A stretch of 9,278 nucleotides of DNA from Actinomycetota bacterium. GTDB taxonomy: Bacteria; Actinomycetota; Actinomycetes; Nanopelagicales; Nanopelagicaceae. The stretch covers positions 1 to 9,278 of the forward strand of contig WLCU01000032.1 of the NCBI GenBank assembly GCA_009705165.1, read 5' to 3'. Within the stretch, counting starts at the first letter, position 1. Each line of letters opens with the position of its first letter. The notes under the pieces are model-generated. The model searched no databases, had not been told where the DNA came from, and worked only from the letters and a program-made list of their open reading frames with translations. Of this stretch, positions 1 to 6,287 are shown piece after piece. Position numbers and translations under genes: made by a program.

Positions 1-92
1 CGCAGTGGATTCTCAGCAAATTGTGCGGCAGTATCAAGCAAGAGCTCGACATCATCGCGGCTGAGATCTTGTGTGCGCAGTAAGTCCTTCAT
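1..92 (-). CDS. Carbamoyltransferase N-terminal fragment, probable ornithine carbamoyltransferase (partial)
   Basis: Only the first 30 codons are in the window; the gene runs off the left edge. Reading leftward from an ATG at 92, the peptide starts MKDLLRTQDLSRDDVELLLD and continues open to the edge. The pattern (F/L)LR-x-x-DLS-x-(D/E)-x-x-x-LLD-x-A resembles the N-terminal helix of aspartate/ornithine carbamoyltransferases, and some actinobacterial ornithine carbamoyltransferases begin in nearly this way. If correct, the enzyme makes citrulline from ornithine and carbamoyl phosphate in arginine synthesis. The catalytic STRT and HPxQ motifs lie outside the window, so ornithine versus aspartate specificity cannot be decided. 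The start is supported by a -10-like TAGAAT six bases upstream (leaderless arrangement). It is divergent from the DUF3039 gene. Moderate confidence in the family, low in the exact substrate. Confidence 0.55.
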   Translation of the reverse strand, partial: MKDLLRTQDLSRDDVELLLDTAAQFAENPL

Positions 93-98
93 TTGGTA

Positions 99-126
99 AT
101 TCTACTAGGTTGTTTTGCCATCACAA
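99..126 (-). promoter_or_regulatory. Candidate leaderless promoter for the leftward carbamoyltransferase-like gene
   Basis: On the minus strand a -35-like TTGTGA (121-126) and a -10-like TAGAAT (99-104) are separated by 16 bases. The -10 ends six bases before the ATG at 92, which places transcription start at or next to the A of the start codon. No Shine-Dalgarno sequence precedes that ATG, consistent with a leaderless mRNA, which is common in actinobacteria. The -35 matches the TTGACA consensus at four of six positions. Promoter calls from sequence alone are weak. Confidence 0.4.
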
Positions 127-130
127 AAGG
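125..130 (+). promoter_or_regulatory. Ribosome binding site that fixes the DUF3039 start
   Basis: AAAAGG lies seven bases before the ATG at 138. This favours that start over the in-frame TTG at 93, which has no such site and would put coding sequence across the divergent promoter region. Confidence 0.6.
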
Positions 131-137
131 TATTCTT

Positions 138-416
138 ATGCACCTCATGGGCCTCTTTGGAAAGCGCGGAATAGAGACGGAATCTGACACCGATCTCTTA
201 ACTAGACCCGACCTCCAAGAAGATGATGGTGGTCATGATCGCTTTGCGCATTATGTGAAGAAGGAAAAAATCGTTGAATCAGCAGTAACCGGCAAGGCAG
301 TCCGAGCCTTGTGTGGCAAAAAATGGATTCCCTCAAGAGATCCAGAGAAATACCCAGTTTGCCCAACGTGTAAAGAGATTTACGCAGGTCTAAAGCCTGA
401 ACCTGAAGATAATTAA
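138..416 (+). CDS. DUF3039 family small Cys-containing protein
   Basis: A 92-residue soluble protein of the actinobacterial DUF3039 family, whose function is unknown. It was recognised from the conserved core: LTRPDL (21-26), DDGGHDRFAHYV (29-40), a KKEKIVESAVTGK stretch (41-53), ALCGKKW-x-P-x-RDP (57-69) and PVCPTCKEIYAGL (73-85). Cysteines 59, 75 and 78, with the CPTC pair and nearby His33/His38, suggest a small metal-binding (probably zinc) site; this is inference from spacing. There is no signal peptide or membrane segment, so it is probably cytoplasmic. The ATG at 138 is chosen because of AAAAGG at 125-130. The stop is only two bases before the next gene, so the two are probably co-transcribed. 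Confidence 0.85.
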   Translation: MHLMGLFGKRGIETESDTDLLTRPDLQEDDGGHDRFAHYVKKEKIVESAVTGKAVRALCGKKWIPSRDPEKYPVCPTCKEIYAGLKPEPEDN

Positions 417-418
417 CA

Positions 419-2266
419 ATGAAGCGAAGTTTAATTGTTGCTTTAATTATTACGCTGGCCAGTGCAGTCACGCCACATGCGCTAGCTGATCAAATTCAAC
501 CTCGCACGATTGTCAGCGGATGGATTCCTTATTATTCAGTAAAAACAGTTATGCCTTTCATTCAAAAAATTACGCCTTCTGCAACCCCAGCGACTAACTC
601 ACCGACAACCTGTGAGGACAATGAATATTCACCAACAGATCTTGCGGCGCTTAATTCCTCTTATCTCTTTACTAACAAAGATTTAATGAAAGAAGTAATG
701 CCATTTTGGTACACATTGAAGAGTCCTACAGTAATTCGAGATGATTACTCAACGGGAAATCCTTCATGGCCAATTGCTGACACGATTTGTTTAATGCGTA
801 AGAGTGGTCTTAAGTTAATTCCAACAATTACAGATGGAACAGAAAAATTAGTTTTATCCGGATACCTTGCAAAACCCGAAACTAGAACAACTATTGTTAA
901 ATCTATTGTTGCCCTAGTTAATAAGTATTCCTTTGATGGAATAGACCTTGATTTTGAGGGTTTTGCCTTTGTTGATGGAAACACTACATGGACGAAGACT
1001 GCGCCTAATTGGGTTCTCTTTGTAAAAGAACTGAGCATTGCACTTCACGCGCAGCAAAAACTCTTATCTATTACTGCGCCATATTCTTTTGACCCTACAG
1101 AAAAAGCGAAGGGATACTACGTTTATTCATGGGCTGAAATCGCTACCAGTATTGATCGCTTAAGAATCATGACGTATGACTACTCCGTTGCAAAACCTGG
1201 TCCAATCGGCCCAATCGCATGGACCGAAAAAACTTTAAAATATGCAATCTCAGTCATGCCAGCTTCCAAAGTTTTTATTGGTTTACCAGGATATGGTCGA
1301 GATTGGATTACGTCAGTCACAGGAACATGCCCAGTATCTGCCCCGCCGGGACTTAAAGCAGGGGCAAAAGCTGCGACATTTAGAATGAATTACGCAGCAA
1401 CTAAAGCAGCAATTGATAATGCAACGCCTGTATTTGACGAAAAAACTAGTGAAGCTACGTATTCGTACTCACAAAATTTCAATGGGTTAACAGCAAAAGG
1501 TGCAGCAACTTCCTGCACAGCTTCTCGCACTGTTTGGTATCAAAATGATCGTAGTTATTTAGAGCGAATGAATTTGGTAGCTAAGTATCGCCTAGGTGGT
1601 GCAGCGCTTTGGACCTTGGGGATGGAAGATCCAACTGCAACTTTAGCTATGCGCAACGTAGCGATGTCGATTGCTCCAGATTCTTTGGTCAACTCTTTGA
1701 TCGTAGAAGACATCACGAATAAGAGTGTTTTTTATGGTGGGATCTTTACTTTGCGTGGATCCCTAACACTGAAAGATAAATCTGCAGCAGTAGGAATCCC
1801 AGTGGCTATTGAATTAAAGCGTGAAAATGAAAGCGTTTGGACCAAAGTATTAGAAGTCAACTCTGGAATTGATGGCACCGTTTCAATCCCCATAAAGATT
1901 GCAGGAACCACTTCATTTAGATTGCGAACTGAAGGAACTTGGGAAAGAGCAGAATCGGTAAGTAGCGAAGCAAAAATAGTTGTGCTTTCAAGGCTTGTAG
2001 TTGAAAGACCCACCACGGTGCGAAGGTTTCAAGAGTTAATTGTAAAAGGCTCCTTGTTGCCTCAGTTATCTGGCCAATCCGCGGTGCTTCAGAAACTTAC
2101 CGCCGGAAAGTGGCAAAATATAGGCACTTCCACTTTGACTGGAAGCAATGGTGAGTTTGAATTAAGTGCAATTGAAAGCAAGAAAGGAGTTGTGAAGTTG
2201 CGAGTTCAAGTAACTACAAAAACTGAGCAAGTTCTATCTTCACAATTCTGGGTGGTAGTACGGTAA
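419..2266 (+). CDS. Secreted GH18-family glycosidase (chitinase/cortical-hydrolase-like) with two C-terminal beta-sandwich domains
   Basis: A 615-residue exported protein. Residues 1-23 form a signal peptide (MKR, hydrophobic core, ALA cleavage site before D24). The GH18 TIM barrel spans about 30-420. The catalytic motif DxxDxDxE is intact at 173-180 (DGIDLDFE, predicted acid Glu180). The strand-6 motif MTYDY is at 251-255, and the strand-8 region [12 protein letters not shown] (393-404) carries the usual Trp398. Cys65, Cys124, Cys304 and Cys366 could form two disulfides. Residues from about 426 to 525 and 527 to 615 look like two Ig-like/beta-sandwich modules, probably for substrate or wall attachment; this is inference. 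No LysM domain or sorting signal is visible. GH18 proteins cleave beta-1,4-linked GlcNAc polymers such as chitin or peptidoglycan; the substrate here is unknown. The ATG follows the DUF3039 stop by two bases, without a strong ribosome site. Confidence 0.85.
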   Translation: MKRSLIVALIITLASAVTPHALADQIQPRTIVSGWIPYYSVKTVMPFIQKITPSATPATNSPTTCEDNEYSPTDLAALNSSYLFTNKDLMKEVMPFWYTLKSPTVIRDDYSTGNPSWPIADTICLMRKSGLKLIPTITDGTEKLVLSGYLAKPETRTTIVKSIVALVNKYSFDGIDLDFEGFAFVDGNTTWTKTAPNWVLFVKELSIALHAQQKLLSITAPYSFDPTEKAKGYYVYSWAEIATSIDRLRIMTYDYSVAKPGPIGPIAWTEKTLKYAISVMPASKVFIGLPGYGRDWITSVTGTCPVSAPPGLKAGAKAATFRMNYAATKAAIDNATPVFDEKTSEATYSYSQNFNGLTAKGAATSCTASRTVWYQNDRSYLERMNLVAKYRLGGAALWTLGMEDPTATLAMRNVAMSIAPDSLVNSLIVEDITNKSVFYGGIFTLRGSLTLKDKSAAVGIPVAIELKRENESVWTKVLEVNSGIDGTVSIPIKIAGTTSFRLRTEGTWERAESVSSEAKIVVLSRLVVERPTTVRRFQELIVKGSLLPQLSGQSAVLQKLTAGKWQNIGTSTLTGSNGEFELSAIESKKGVVKLRVQVTTKTEQVLSSQFWVVVR

Positions 2267-2268
2267 TC

Positions 2269-2583
2269 ATGGTCAAAATAGATGAGAGCACTAAAGTTGA
2301 TAGCGCAGTTGAGGCAGCTATCAAAGAGATTTTTAATGGAGATAAACCTTGGGTCACCATTGTTTGGGACGACCCAGTCAATTTAATGACTTATGTGACG
2401 TATGTGCTCATGGAGTTATTTGGGTACACCCGCGAAAAAGCGCATGAATTAATGATGAAGGTCCACACCGAAGGTAAGGCAGTAGTTTCAACTGGTAGTC
2501 GCGAAGAAATGGAACATGACGTTGCCCGACTGCACGAATATGGGTTGTGGGCTACTTTGCAACGTGGGGATCAAGCTCTATGA
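2269..2583 (+). CDS. clpS: ATP-dependent Clp protease adaptor ClpS
   Basis: A 104-residue adaptor that delivers proteins with N-degron residues (Leu, Phe, Tyr, Trp) to the Clp AAA+ protease in the cytoplasm. The whole core is present: [20 protein letters not shown] (28-47), [25 protein letters not shown] helix (51-71), then the SREEMEHDV helix and the terminal YGLWATL. The WDDPVN form, with Asp34 where the Escherichia coli protein has Asn34, is also what Mycobacterium tuberculosis ClpS has, so it is not a defect. His66 of the N-degron pocket is kept. Residues 1-26 form the variable N-terminal extension. It starts two bases after the GH18 stop, and its stop overlaps the DUF2017 start (ATGA), implying translational coupling. 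Confidence 0.95.
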   Translation: MVKIDESTKVDSAVEAAIKEIFNGDKPWVTIVWDDPVNLMTYVTYVLMELFGYTREKAHELMMKVHTEGKAVVSTGSREEMEHDVARLHEYGLWATLQRGDQAL

Positions 2584-3155
2584 CACCTCATGACTCTGAT
2601 GAACAGCACGGCTTTCACCGCCATGGCGATAACGCATTTGTTGCCGAGTTTTCAGAGTCTGAACGCGAAGTATTAATCAATTTAGTTGAACAAATTATTG
2701 AACTGTTAGCTGAACGAACTGATAACCATGTTGATGACCCGCTTGCAGCAATGGTGGGAATAACAACGCATGACACTCCACCAGATGATGAAGTTCTTCT
2801 GCGCTTATTGCCTAACGCATATGCAGATCAGGTAGATGCTGCAGAGTTTCGTCGATATACCGAATCGACACTTCGAGCAAAAAAATATGCTCACTCCATG
2901 TCAATGAGAATGGGTTTAAAGAGTGCAGTAGATGGAATTATTGAAGTTGATCATGATGGTGCAAATGATTGGCTTGGAGCAATGAATGACATTCGATTGG
3001 CTCTTGGAGTTCGATTAAATGTTGAACAAAATAGCCATGATGAATTAGAACTTCTGGCACCGGATGATCCAATGCGTGGCGTTTACGCCGTTTATAGTTG
3101 GTTGGGTTGGCTGCAAGAATCCTTAATTGTTGCGCTTATGGATGAAGGTATTTAG
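2580..3155 (+). CDS. DUF2017 family protein (ClpS-linked, function unknown)
   Basis: A 191-residue soluble, acidic, mostly helical protein of DUF2017, an actinobacterial family of unknown function that usually follows clpS (compare Rv1332 after Rv1331). Conserved segments are LLPNAYAD (76-83), AEFRRYTE (88-95), [16 protein letters not shown] (131-146) and [12 protein letters not shown] near the C-terminus (172-183). The start is the ATG at 2580, overlapping the clpS stop as ATGA, with GTGGGGA about nine bases upstream; an upstream in-frame start at 2547 would overlap clpS by 37 bases and is less likely. The constant pairing with clpS suggests a role related to Clp-dependent proteolysis, but this is guilt by association only. 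Confidence 0.9.
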   Translation: MTPHDSDEQHGFHRHGDNAFVAEFSESEREVLINLVEQIIELLAERTDNHVDDPLAAMVGITTHDTPPDDEVLLRLLPNAYADQVDAAEFRRYTESTLRAKKYAHSMSMRMGLKSAVDGIIEVDHDGANDWLGAMNDIRLALGVRLNVEQNSHDELELLAPDDPMRGVYAVYSWLGWLQESLIVALMDEGI

Positions 3156-3175
3156 TTTTCACCCAAGGCTCAGGG

Positions 3176-3181
3176 TAGGCT
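3176..3181 (+). promoter_or_regulatory. Possible -10 element of a leaderless murI transcript
   Basis: TAGGCT (TAnnnT pattern) ends seven bases before the GTG start of murI, the spacing expected when transcription begins at or next to the start codon. No convincing -35 hexamer is seen 17-18 bases upstream. AGG within the same hexamer could instead act as a poorly placed ribosome site. Confidence 0.25.
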
Positions 3182-3188
3182 TGACGCT

Positions 3189-4001
3189 GTGAGTGATGCC
3201 CCAATTGGAATTTTTGATTCAGGTGTAGGTGGGCTCACCGTTGCACGCGCGATTCTTGATCAACTGCCAAACGAGTCAACTATCTATATCGGTGACACGG
3301 CTAGAGGCCCATATGGTCCACGTCCGCTTGCTGAAGTCCGAGAATTCGCATTAGAAACTCTAGATTTTCTAGTTGAAAAAGGTGTTAAAGCGCTTGTGAT
3401 TGCTTGCAATACTGCAAGTGCAGCAATGCTTCGAGATGCAAGAGAGCGATATTCGGTTCCAGTTATCGAAGTTATTCAGCCTGCGGTTAGACGTGCAGTT
3501 GCAGCTACACGTTCTGGACATATTGGAGTAATAGGAACGCGTGCAACTATTGATTCAAAAGCTTACCTAGATGCATTTGCAGCCGCACCGCAGCTAGAGA
3601 TTTCATCTATCGCGTGCCCATTATTTGTTGAGTTTGTAGAACGTGGTGAAACATCAGGTGCAGAGATCACTAAAGTTGCCAGAGAATATCTTGAGCCAAT
3701 AATGGCTGCCAAAGTAGATACTTTGGTTTTGGGTTGCACGCACTACCCATTATTAACAGGTGTGATTTCATACGTAATGGGAGATGGCGTGACATTAGTT
3801 TCAAGTGCTGAAGAGACTGCAAAAGATCTCTATCGGACTTTGGTTGAAAATAATTTGCTGCGTCAATCGCAAAACGTTCCACCGTCTCATACATTCTTAG
3901 CAACTGGCGATGCACAAGCTTTTGAAGGCTTAGCTCGTCGATTCCTAGGGCCAGAAGTCACGCAAGTTCAACACATAGGAGCACTACATGGCACGCAATG
4001 A
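3189..4001 (+). CDS. murI: Glutamate racemase MurI
   Basis: A 270-residue cytoplasmic enzyme that interconverts L- and D-glutamate and supplies D-Glu for the peptidoglycan stem peptide. Diagnostic motifs are all present: [11 protein letters not shown] (8-18, Asp10), [11 protein letters not shown] (33-43), IACNTASA (71-78, catalytic Cys73), FVERGE (149-154) and LGCTHYPLL (181-189, catalytic Cys183 with His185). Length is normal for the family. The GTG at 3189 gives the canonical short N-terminus before the first strand; 33 bases separate it from DUF2017. The 3' end overlaps rph by 14 bases and contains the rph ribosome site, so translation of the two is probably coupled. Confidence 0.97.
   Translation: MSDAPIGIFDSGVGGLTVARAILDQLPNESTIYIGDTARGPYGPRPLAEVREFALETLDFLVEKGVKALVIACNTASAAMLRDARERYSVPVIEVIQPAVRRAVAATRSGHIGVIGTRATIDSKAYLDAFAAAPQLEISSIACPLFVEFVERGETSGAEITKVAREYLEPIMAAKVDTLVLGCTHYPLLTGVISYVMGDGVTLVSSAEETAKDLYRTLVENNLLRQSQNVPPSHTFLATGDAQAFEGLARRFLGPEVTQVQHIGALHGTQ
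3977..3981 (+). promoter_or_regulatory. Ribosome binding site for rph inside the end of murI
   Basis: AGGAG lies six bases before the ATG at 3988, within the last codons of murI. It fixes the rph start and the 14-base overlap. Confidence 0.7.
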
Positions 4002-4713
4002 TGGACGGCAAGTAAATGATTTACGCGAAATTAAATTCACTCGCAGTTGGTTGGATCATGCCGAAGGCTCCGTACTAGTTGAATTTGGAAAAACTCGAGT
4101 TCTTTGCGTTGCATCATTTTCACCAGGAGTGCCTCGCTGGTTAAAAGATTCAGGAAACGGTTGGGTTACATCCGAGTATTCAATGTTGCCACGTGCCACA
4201 CATACTCGCTCAGATCGCGAGAGCGTTAAAGGAAAATTAGGTGGGCGTACTCAAGAAATCTCACGCCTTGTTGGCCGTTCATTACGCGCAGTTGTAAATA
4301 TGAAAGAGCTTGGCGAAAATACAATTGTTATCGATTGTGATGTTTTGCAGGCTGATGGCGGCACCCGAACTGCAGCGATTACCGGCGCCTATGTAGCGCT
4401 GGCGGATGCGATTGCTTGGGCTAAGAAGCAGGGCCACATCAAGGAAAACGCTAATCCCCTCAGTGATTCAGTTGCAGCGGTTAGTGTTGGAATTATCGAT
4501 GGTATTCCAATGTTGGATCTTTGCTACGAAGAAGACGTACGTGCTGAAACTGACATGAATGTTGTTGTTGCAGGCGATGGCCGCTTCATCGAAGTTCAAG
4601 GCACAGCTGAAGGCCAACCGTTTGACCGTGCGTTGCTAAATCAACTTCTTGATTTAGCAGTTAATGGTTGCGCCGAACTTAATGCAATGCAAAAAACTTC
4701 ATTAGCTAAGTAG
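3988..4713 (+). CDS. rph: Ribonuclease PH
   Basis: A 241-residue phosphorolytic 3'-5' exoribonuclease that trims the 3' ends of tRNA precursors; the family forms hexameric rings. Motifs visible: the start [17 protein letters not shown] (3-19), [12 protein letters not shown] (63-74), [16 protein letters not shown] (85-100), [15 protein letters not shown] (116-130, with the phosphate-binding Arg127), [13 protein letters not shown] (181-193, acidic metal-site residues Asp183 and Asp189) and EVQGTAEG (202-209). It is full length, with no sign of the C-terminal damage known in some laboratory E. coli strains. The ATG at 3988 has AGGAG six bases upstream. It overlaps murI and is followed after 13 bases by rdgB, a pairing widely conserved in actinobacteria (Rv1340-Rv1341). 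Confidence 0.97.
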   Translation: MARNDGRQVNDLREIKFTRSWLDHAEGSVLVEFGKTRVLCVASFSPGVPRWLKDSGNGWVTSEYSMLPRATHTRSDRESVKGKLGGRTQEISRLVGRSLRAVVNMKELGENTIVIDCDVLQADGGTRTAAITGAYVALADAIAWAKKQGHIKENANPLSDSVAAVSVGIIDGIPMLDLCYEEDVRAETDMNVVVAGDGRFIEVQGTAEGQPFDRALLNQLLDLAVNGCAELNAMQKTSLAK

Positions 4714-4726
4714 TGTGAGTTAATTT

Positions 4727-5344
4727 GTGAAGCACACTCTGGTCCTAGCAACGCGGAACAACGGCAAAATTGTCGAGTTTCGACGAATTCTAGATTCTTT
4801 AGCGCCAGGTGAAATAGATCTTGTTGGTGTAGATCAATTCCCAGACCTGATAGATGTAGAAGAAACTGGGAAAACTTTTGAAGAAAATGCGCTGCTTAAG
4901 GCGCACTACACAGCCAGAGCTACTGGGTTACCGGCAATTTCTGATGATTCTGGCTTATGCGTTGATGCCTTAAACGGTGATCCAGGAATTTACTCCGCGC
5001 GTTGGGCAGGAGTTCATGGAGACGACAAGGCGAATCTCGAAAAGATTCTTGAGCAGCTAATGCAAGTCCCTGATGAAAATCGAGGCGCACATTTCACGTG
5101 TGTTGCCGCGTTAGCTCTGCCAGATGGACAACAGCATGTAGCAGAAGGCGTTTTTCAGGGGCGGATACTTCATGCTCCCATTGGCGAACATGGGTTTGGT
5201 TATGACCCTATCTTTGCACCGCTTGGGATGAGTATTTCAAGCGCACAAATGAATGCTTCCGAAAAGGATTCGATAAGCCATCGAGGAAAGGCACTTCGGG
5301 AAATTGCGCCACATGTCATCCAAATGCTGAGGACCCTGGGGTAA
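4727..5344 (+). CDS. rdgB: RdgB/HAM1 family non-canonical purine NTP pyrophosphatase
   Basis: A 205-residue cytoplasmic house-cleaning enzyme that hydrolyses dITP, ITP and XTP to monophosphates plus pyrophosphate, keeping deaminated purines out of DNA and RNA. Motifs: the nucleotide-binding start TRNNGK (9-14) followed by EF (17-18), EETGKTFEENA (45-55), SDDSGLCVDAL (72-82, catalytic Asp pair), GIYSARWAG (87-95), GFGYDPIF (156-163) and SHRGKAL (184-190). Length is typical. The GTG start at 4727 is weakly supported by GTGAG seven bases upstream and begins directly before the first beta strand, as in the family. It sits 13 bases after rph, probably in the same transcript. Confidence 0.96.
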   Translation: MKHTLVLATRNNGKIVEFRRILDSLAPGEIDLVGVDQFPDLIDVEETGKTFEENALLKAHYTARATGLPAISDDSGLCVDALNGDPGIYSARWAGVHGDDKANLEKILEQLMQVPDENRGAHFTCVAALALPDGQQHVAEGVFQGRILHAPIGEHGFGYDPIFAPLGMSISSAQMNASEKDSISHRGKALREIAPHVIQMLRTLG

Positions 5345-5357
5345 CCTTTGCCTATAA

Positions 5358-5378
5358 GCGCGCGTTATTGGCGTGCGC
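5358..5378. other. GC-rich hairpin in the rdgB to Lys-rich gene spacer
   Basis: GCGCGCG (5358-5364) pairs with CGTGCGC (5372-5378) through seven pairs including one G-U, around a seven-base loop TTATTGG. No T tract follows, so it is not a standard intrinsic terminator. It ends 10 bases before the AAGGAG ribosome site of the next gene. It may be a weak attenuator, an mRNA processing or stability element, or chance. Confidence 0.4.
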
Positions 5379-5388
5379 ACCGCTATCC

Positions 5389-5394
5389 AAGGAG
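5389..5394 (+). promoter_or_regulatory. Strong ribosome binding site fixing the GTG start at 5400
   Basis: AAGGAG lies five bases before GTG at 5400. This rules in that start over the in-frame GTG at 5373, which has no ribosome site and falls in the right arm of the upstream hairpin. Confidence 0.75.
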
Positions 5395-5399
5395 TTCAC

Positions 5400-5603
5400 G
5401 TGGCCGTAAAGAAGAAGAGCGCAGCTAAGAAGGTTGCTAAGAAAGCACCTGCAAAAAAAGCTGCAGCGAAAAAAACAGTTGCTAAGAAGTCAGCTGCTAA
5501 AAAGACAACTGCTAAAAAAACAACTGCAAAGCGTGCGGTAAAAAAGAGCACCGCTAAGAAAGTTGCGAAGAAAGCTCCAGCAAAGCGCGTTGTTAAGAAA
5601 AGC
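5400..5603 (+). repeat. Lys/Ala-rich low-complexity coding repeat
   Basis: Irregular repeats of GCT/GCA-AAG/AAA-AAG codons encode the H1-like tail (residues 1-68). Unit length varies (4-6 codons), and synonymous codons are mixed, so the repeat is old or kept by selection on amino acid composition rather than freshly expanded. Confidence 0.8.
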
Positions 5604-6230
5604 GCCAGCAGAACTTCTTCTCCACGAGTTTCAGCTCCAACAGTTCAAGTTACTTCATTTCGTCCACTAGCTACACCAGCACCTGCAGCAACTCCAGTTG
5701 CACCTAAATCAGTATCAGCACCTTCAGCAAAACAAGGTGCATCAAGTCGGGTTGTATTTGCGGTAGTAGTTGGAATTGTTTTAGTTGCAATGATTGTTTG
5801 GTCAAAATCAAGCTCGGACTCCGATGAATCAGCAACCCCGGCGCCTTCGATTTCGCAATCTGCAGAACCAACTGAGTCAGCAACTGCAGAACCAACTGAG
5901 TCAGCAACTGCAGAACCTTCAGAATCTACAGCGGCGGTATCAGCTGTAGAAGCTCCAACTAAATTTGTTGCTCTCAAGAGCACCGATGGATTAAAGCTAC
6001 GCTGGTTAGCACCATCTGCAGTGGATGGTTTGACTGGCTATAACGTTGAAATCCGCGCAAATGGAACTGGTGATTGGGTAACAATTGCAACTGTTCCAGT
6101 AGATCAATTAACACAGGCCGTAACAAAGAGTGGTGATTCAGGTTGGACTCAGTTCCGAGTTTCATCTGTTTACTCTGACGGTCAAACTGCTCCAGCGGCA
6201 GTTTTTGGAATTCCAGGTGAATTCAAGTAA
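5400..6230 (+). CDS. Membrane-anchored protein with histone-H1-like Lys/Ala tail and fibronectin-III-like domain
   Basis: A 276-residue protein of unknown function, read as four parts. Residues 1-68 are almost entirely Lys, Ala, Val and Thr in repeats such as AKKxAAKK and KKAPAKK, like the DNA-binding tails of histone H1 or mycobacterial HupB. Residues 69-117 are a Pro/Ala/Ser/Thr linker. Residues 118-134 (VVFAVVVGIVLVAMIVW) form one membrane segment. Residues 136-185 are Ser/Thr/Glu-rich with three AEPTESAT-type repeats, and 186-272 fit a fibronectin type III fold (LKLRWLAPS, GYNVEIRANGTGDW, FRVSSVYSDG). By the positive-inside rule the basic tail is cytoplasmic and the C-terminal domain outside. 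One inference is a link between nucleoid or RNA and envelope; binding to an anionic surface is the alternative. GTG at 5400 is chosen for AAGGAG at 5389-5394. It lies 55 bases after rdgB and ends before a strong terminator. Confidence 0.85.
   Translation: MAVKKKSAAKKVAKKAPAKKAAAKKTVAKKSAAKKTTAKKTTAKRAVKKSTAKKVAKKAPAKRVVKKSASRTSSPRVSAPTVQVTSFRPLATPAPAATPVAPKSVSAPSAKQGASSRVVFAVVVGIVLVAMIVWSKSSSDSDESATPAPSISQSAEPTESATAEPTESATAEPSESTAAVSAVEAPTKFVALKSTDGLKLRWLAPSAVDGLTGYNVEIRANGTGDWVTIATVPVDQLTQAVTKSGDSGWTQFRVSSVYSDGQTAPAAVFGIPGEFK
5862..5933 (+). repeat. Tandem 24-base coding repeat (AEPTESAT)
   Basis: Two identical 24-base units (5862-5885 and 5886-5909), followed by a third diverged one (5910-5933), encode AEPTESAT, AEPTESAT and AEPSESTA in the acidic linker just outside the membrane segment. 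The exact identity of the first two units points to recent duplication or slippage. Confidence 0.85.
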
Positions 6231-6242
6231 TAGAAGTTTTGT

Positions 6243-6276
6243 AAAAAAACCCTCACTAACTGGTGAGGGTTTTTTT
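6243..6276. terminator. Bidirectional intrinsic terminator between convergent genes
   Basis: The stem CCCTCAC (6250-6256) pairs perfectly with GTGAGGG (6263-6269) around the loop TAACTG. It is flanked by seven A on the left (6243-6249) and seven T on the right (6270-6276), so it works as an intrinsic terminator in both directions. It sits 12 bases after the rightward Lys-rich gene and 11 bases after the stop of the leftward acyltransferase gene. Confidence 0.95.
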
Positions 6277-6287
6277 ATGCAAGAAAA

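Noticed and set aside
93..137. N-terminal extension of DUF3039 from TTG at 93
   Set aside because: The family core begins after the ATG at 138, which has a good ribosome site; the extension has none and overlaps the divergent promoter region.
745..1038. Leftward open frame within the GH18 gene
   Set aside because: Antisense shadow of a gene with clear family motifs; no ribosome site and no recognisable protein features.
2547..2579. Upstream start for DUF2017
   Set aside because: It would overlap clpS by 37 bases, while the ATGA overlap at 2580 is the standard coupled arrangement.
5373..5399. Nine-codon extension of the Lys-rich protein from GTG at 5373
   Set aside because: No ribosome site; the start codon lies in the hairpin, and AAGGAG is ideally placed for GTG at 5400.
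5400..5933. Repeats as a possible CRISPR or non-coding array
   Set aside because: The units are codon-phased, have no spacers and fit one continuous reading frame.
5645..5983. Leftward 112-codon open frame rich in Ala, Val, Asp and Ser repeats
   Set aside because: Its repeats are the mirror of the AEPTESAT coding repeat; the forward frame has a membrane segment and a fibronectin-III-like domain.
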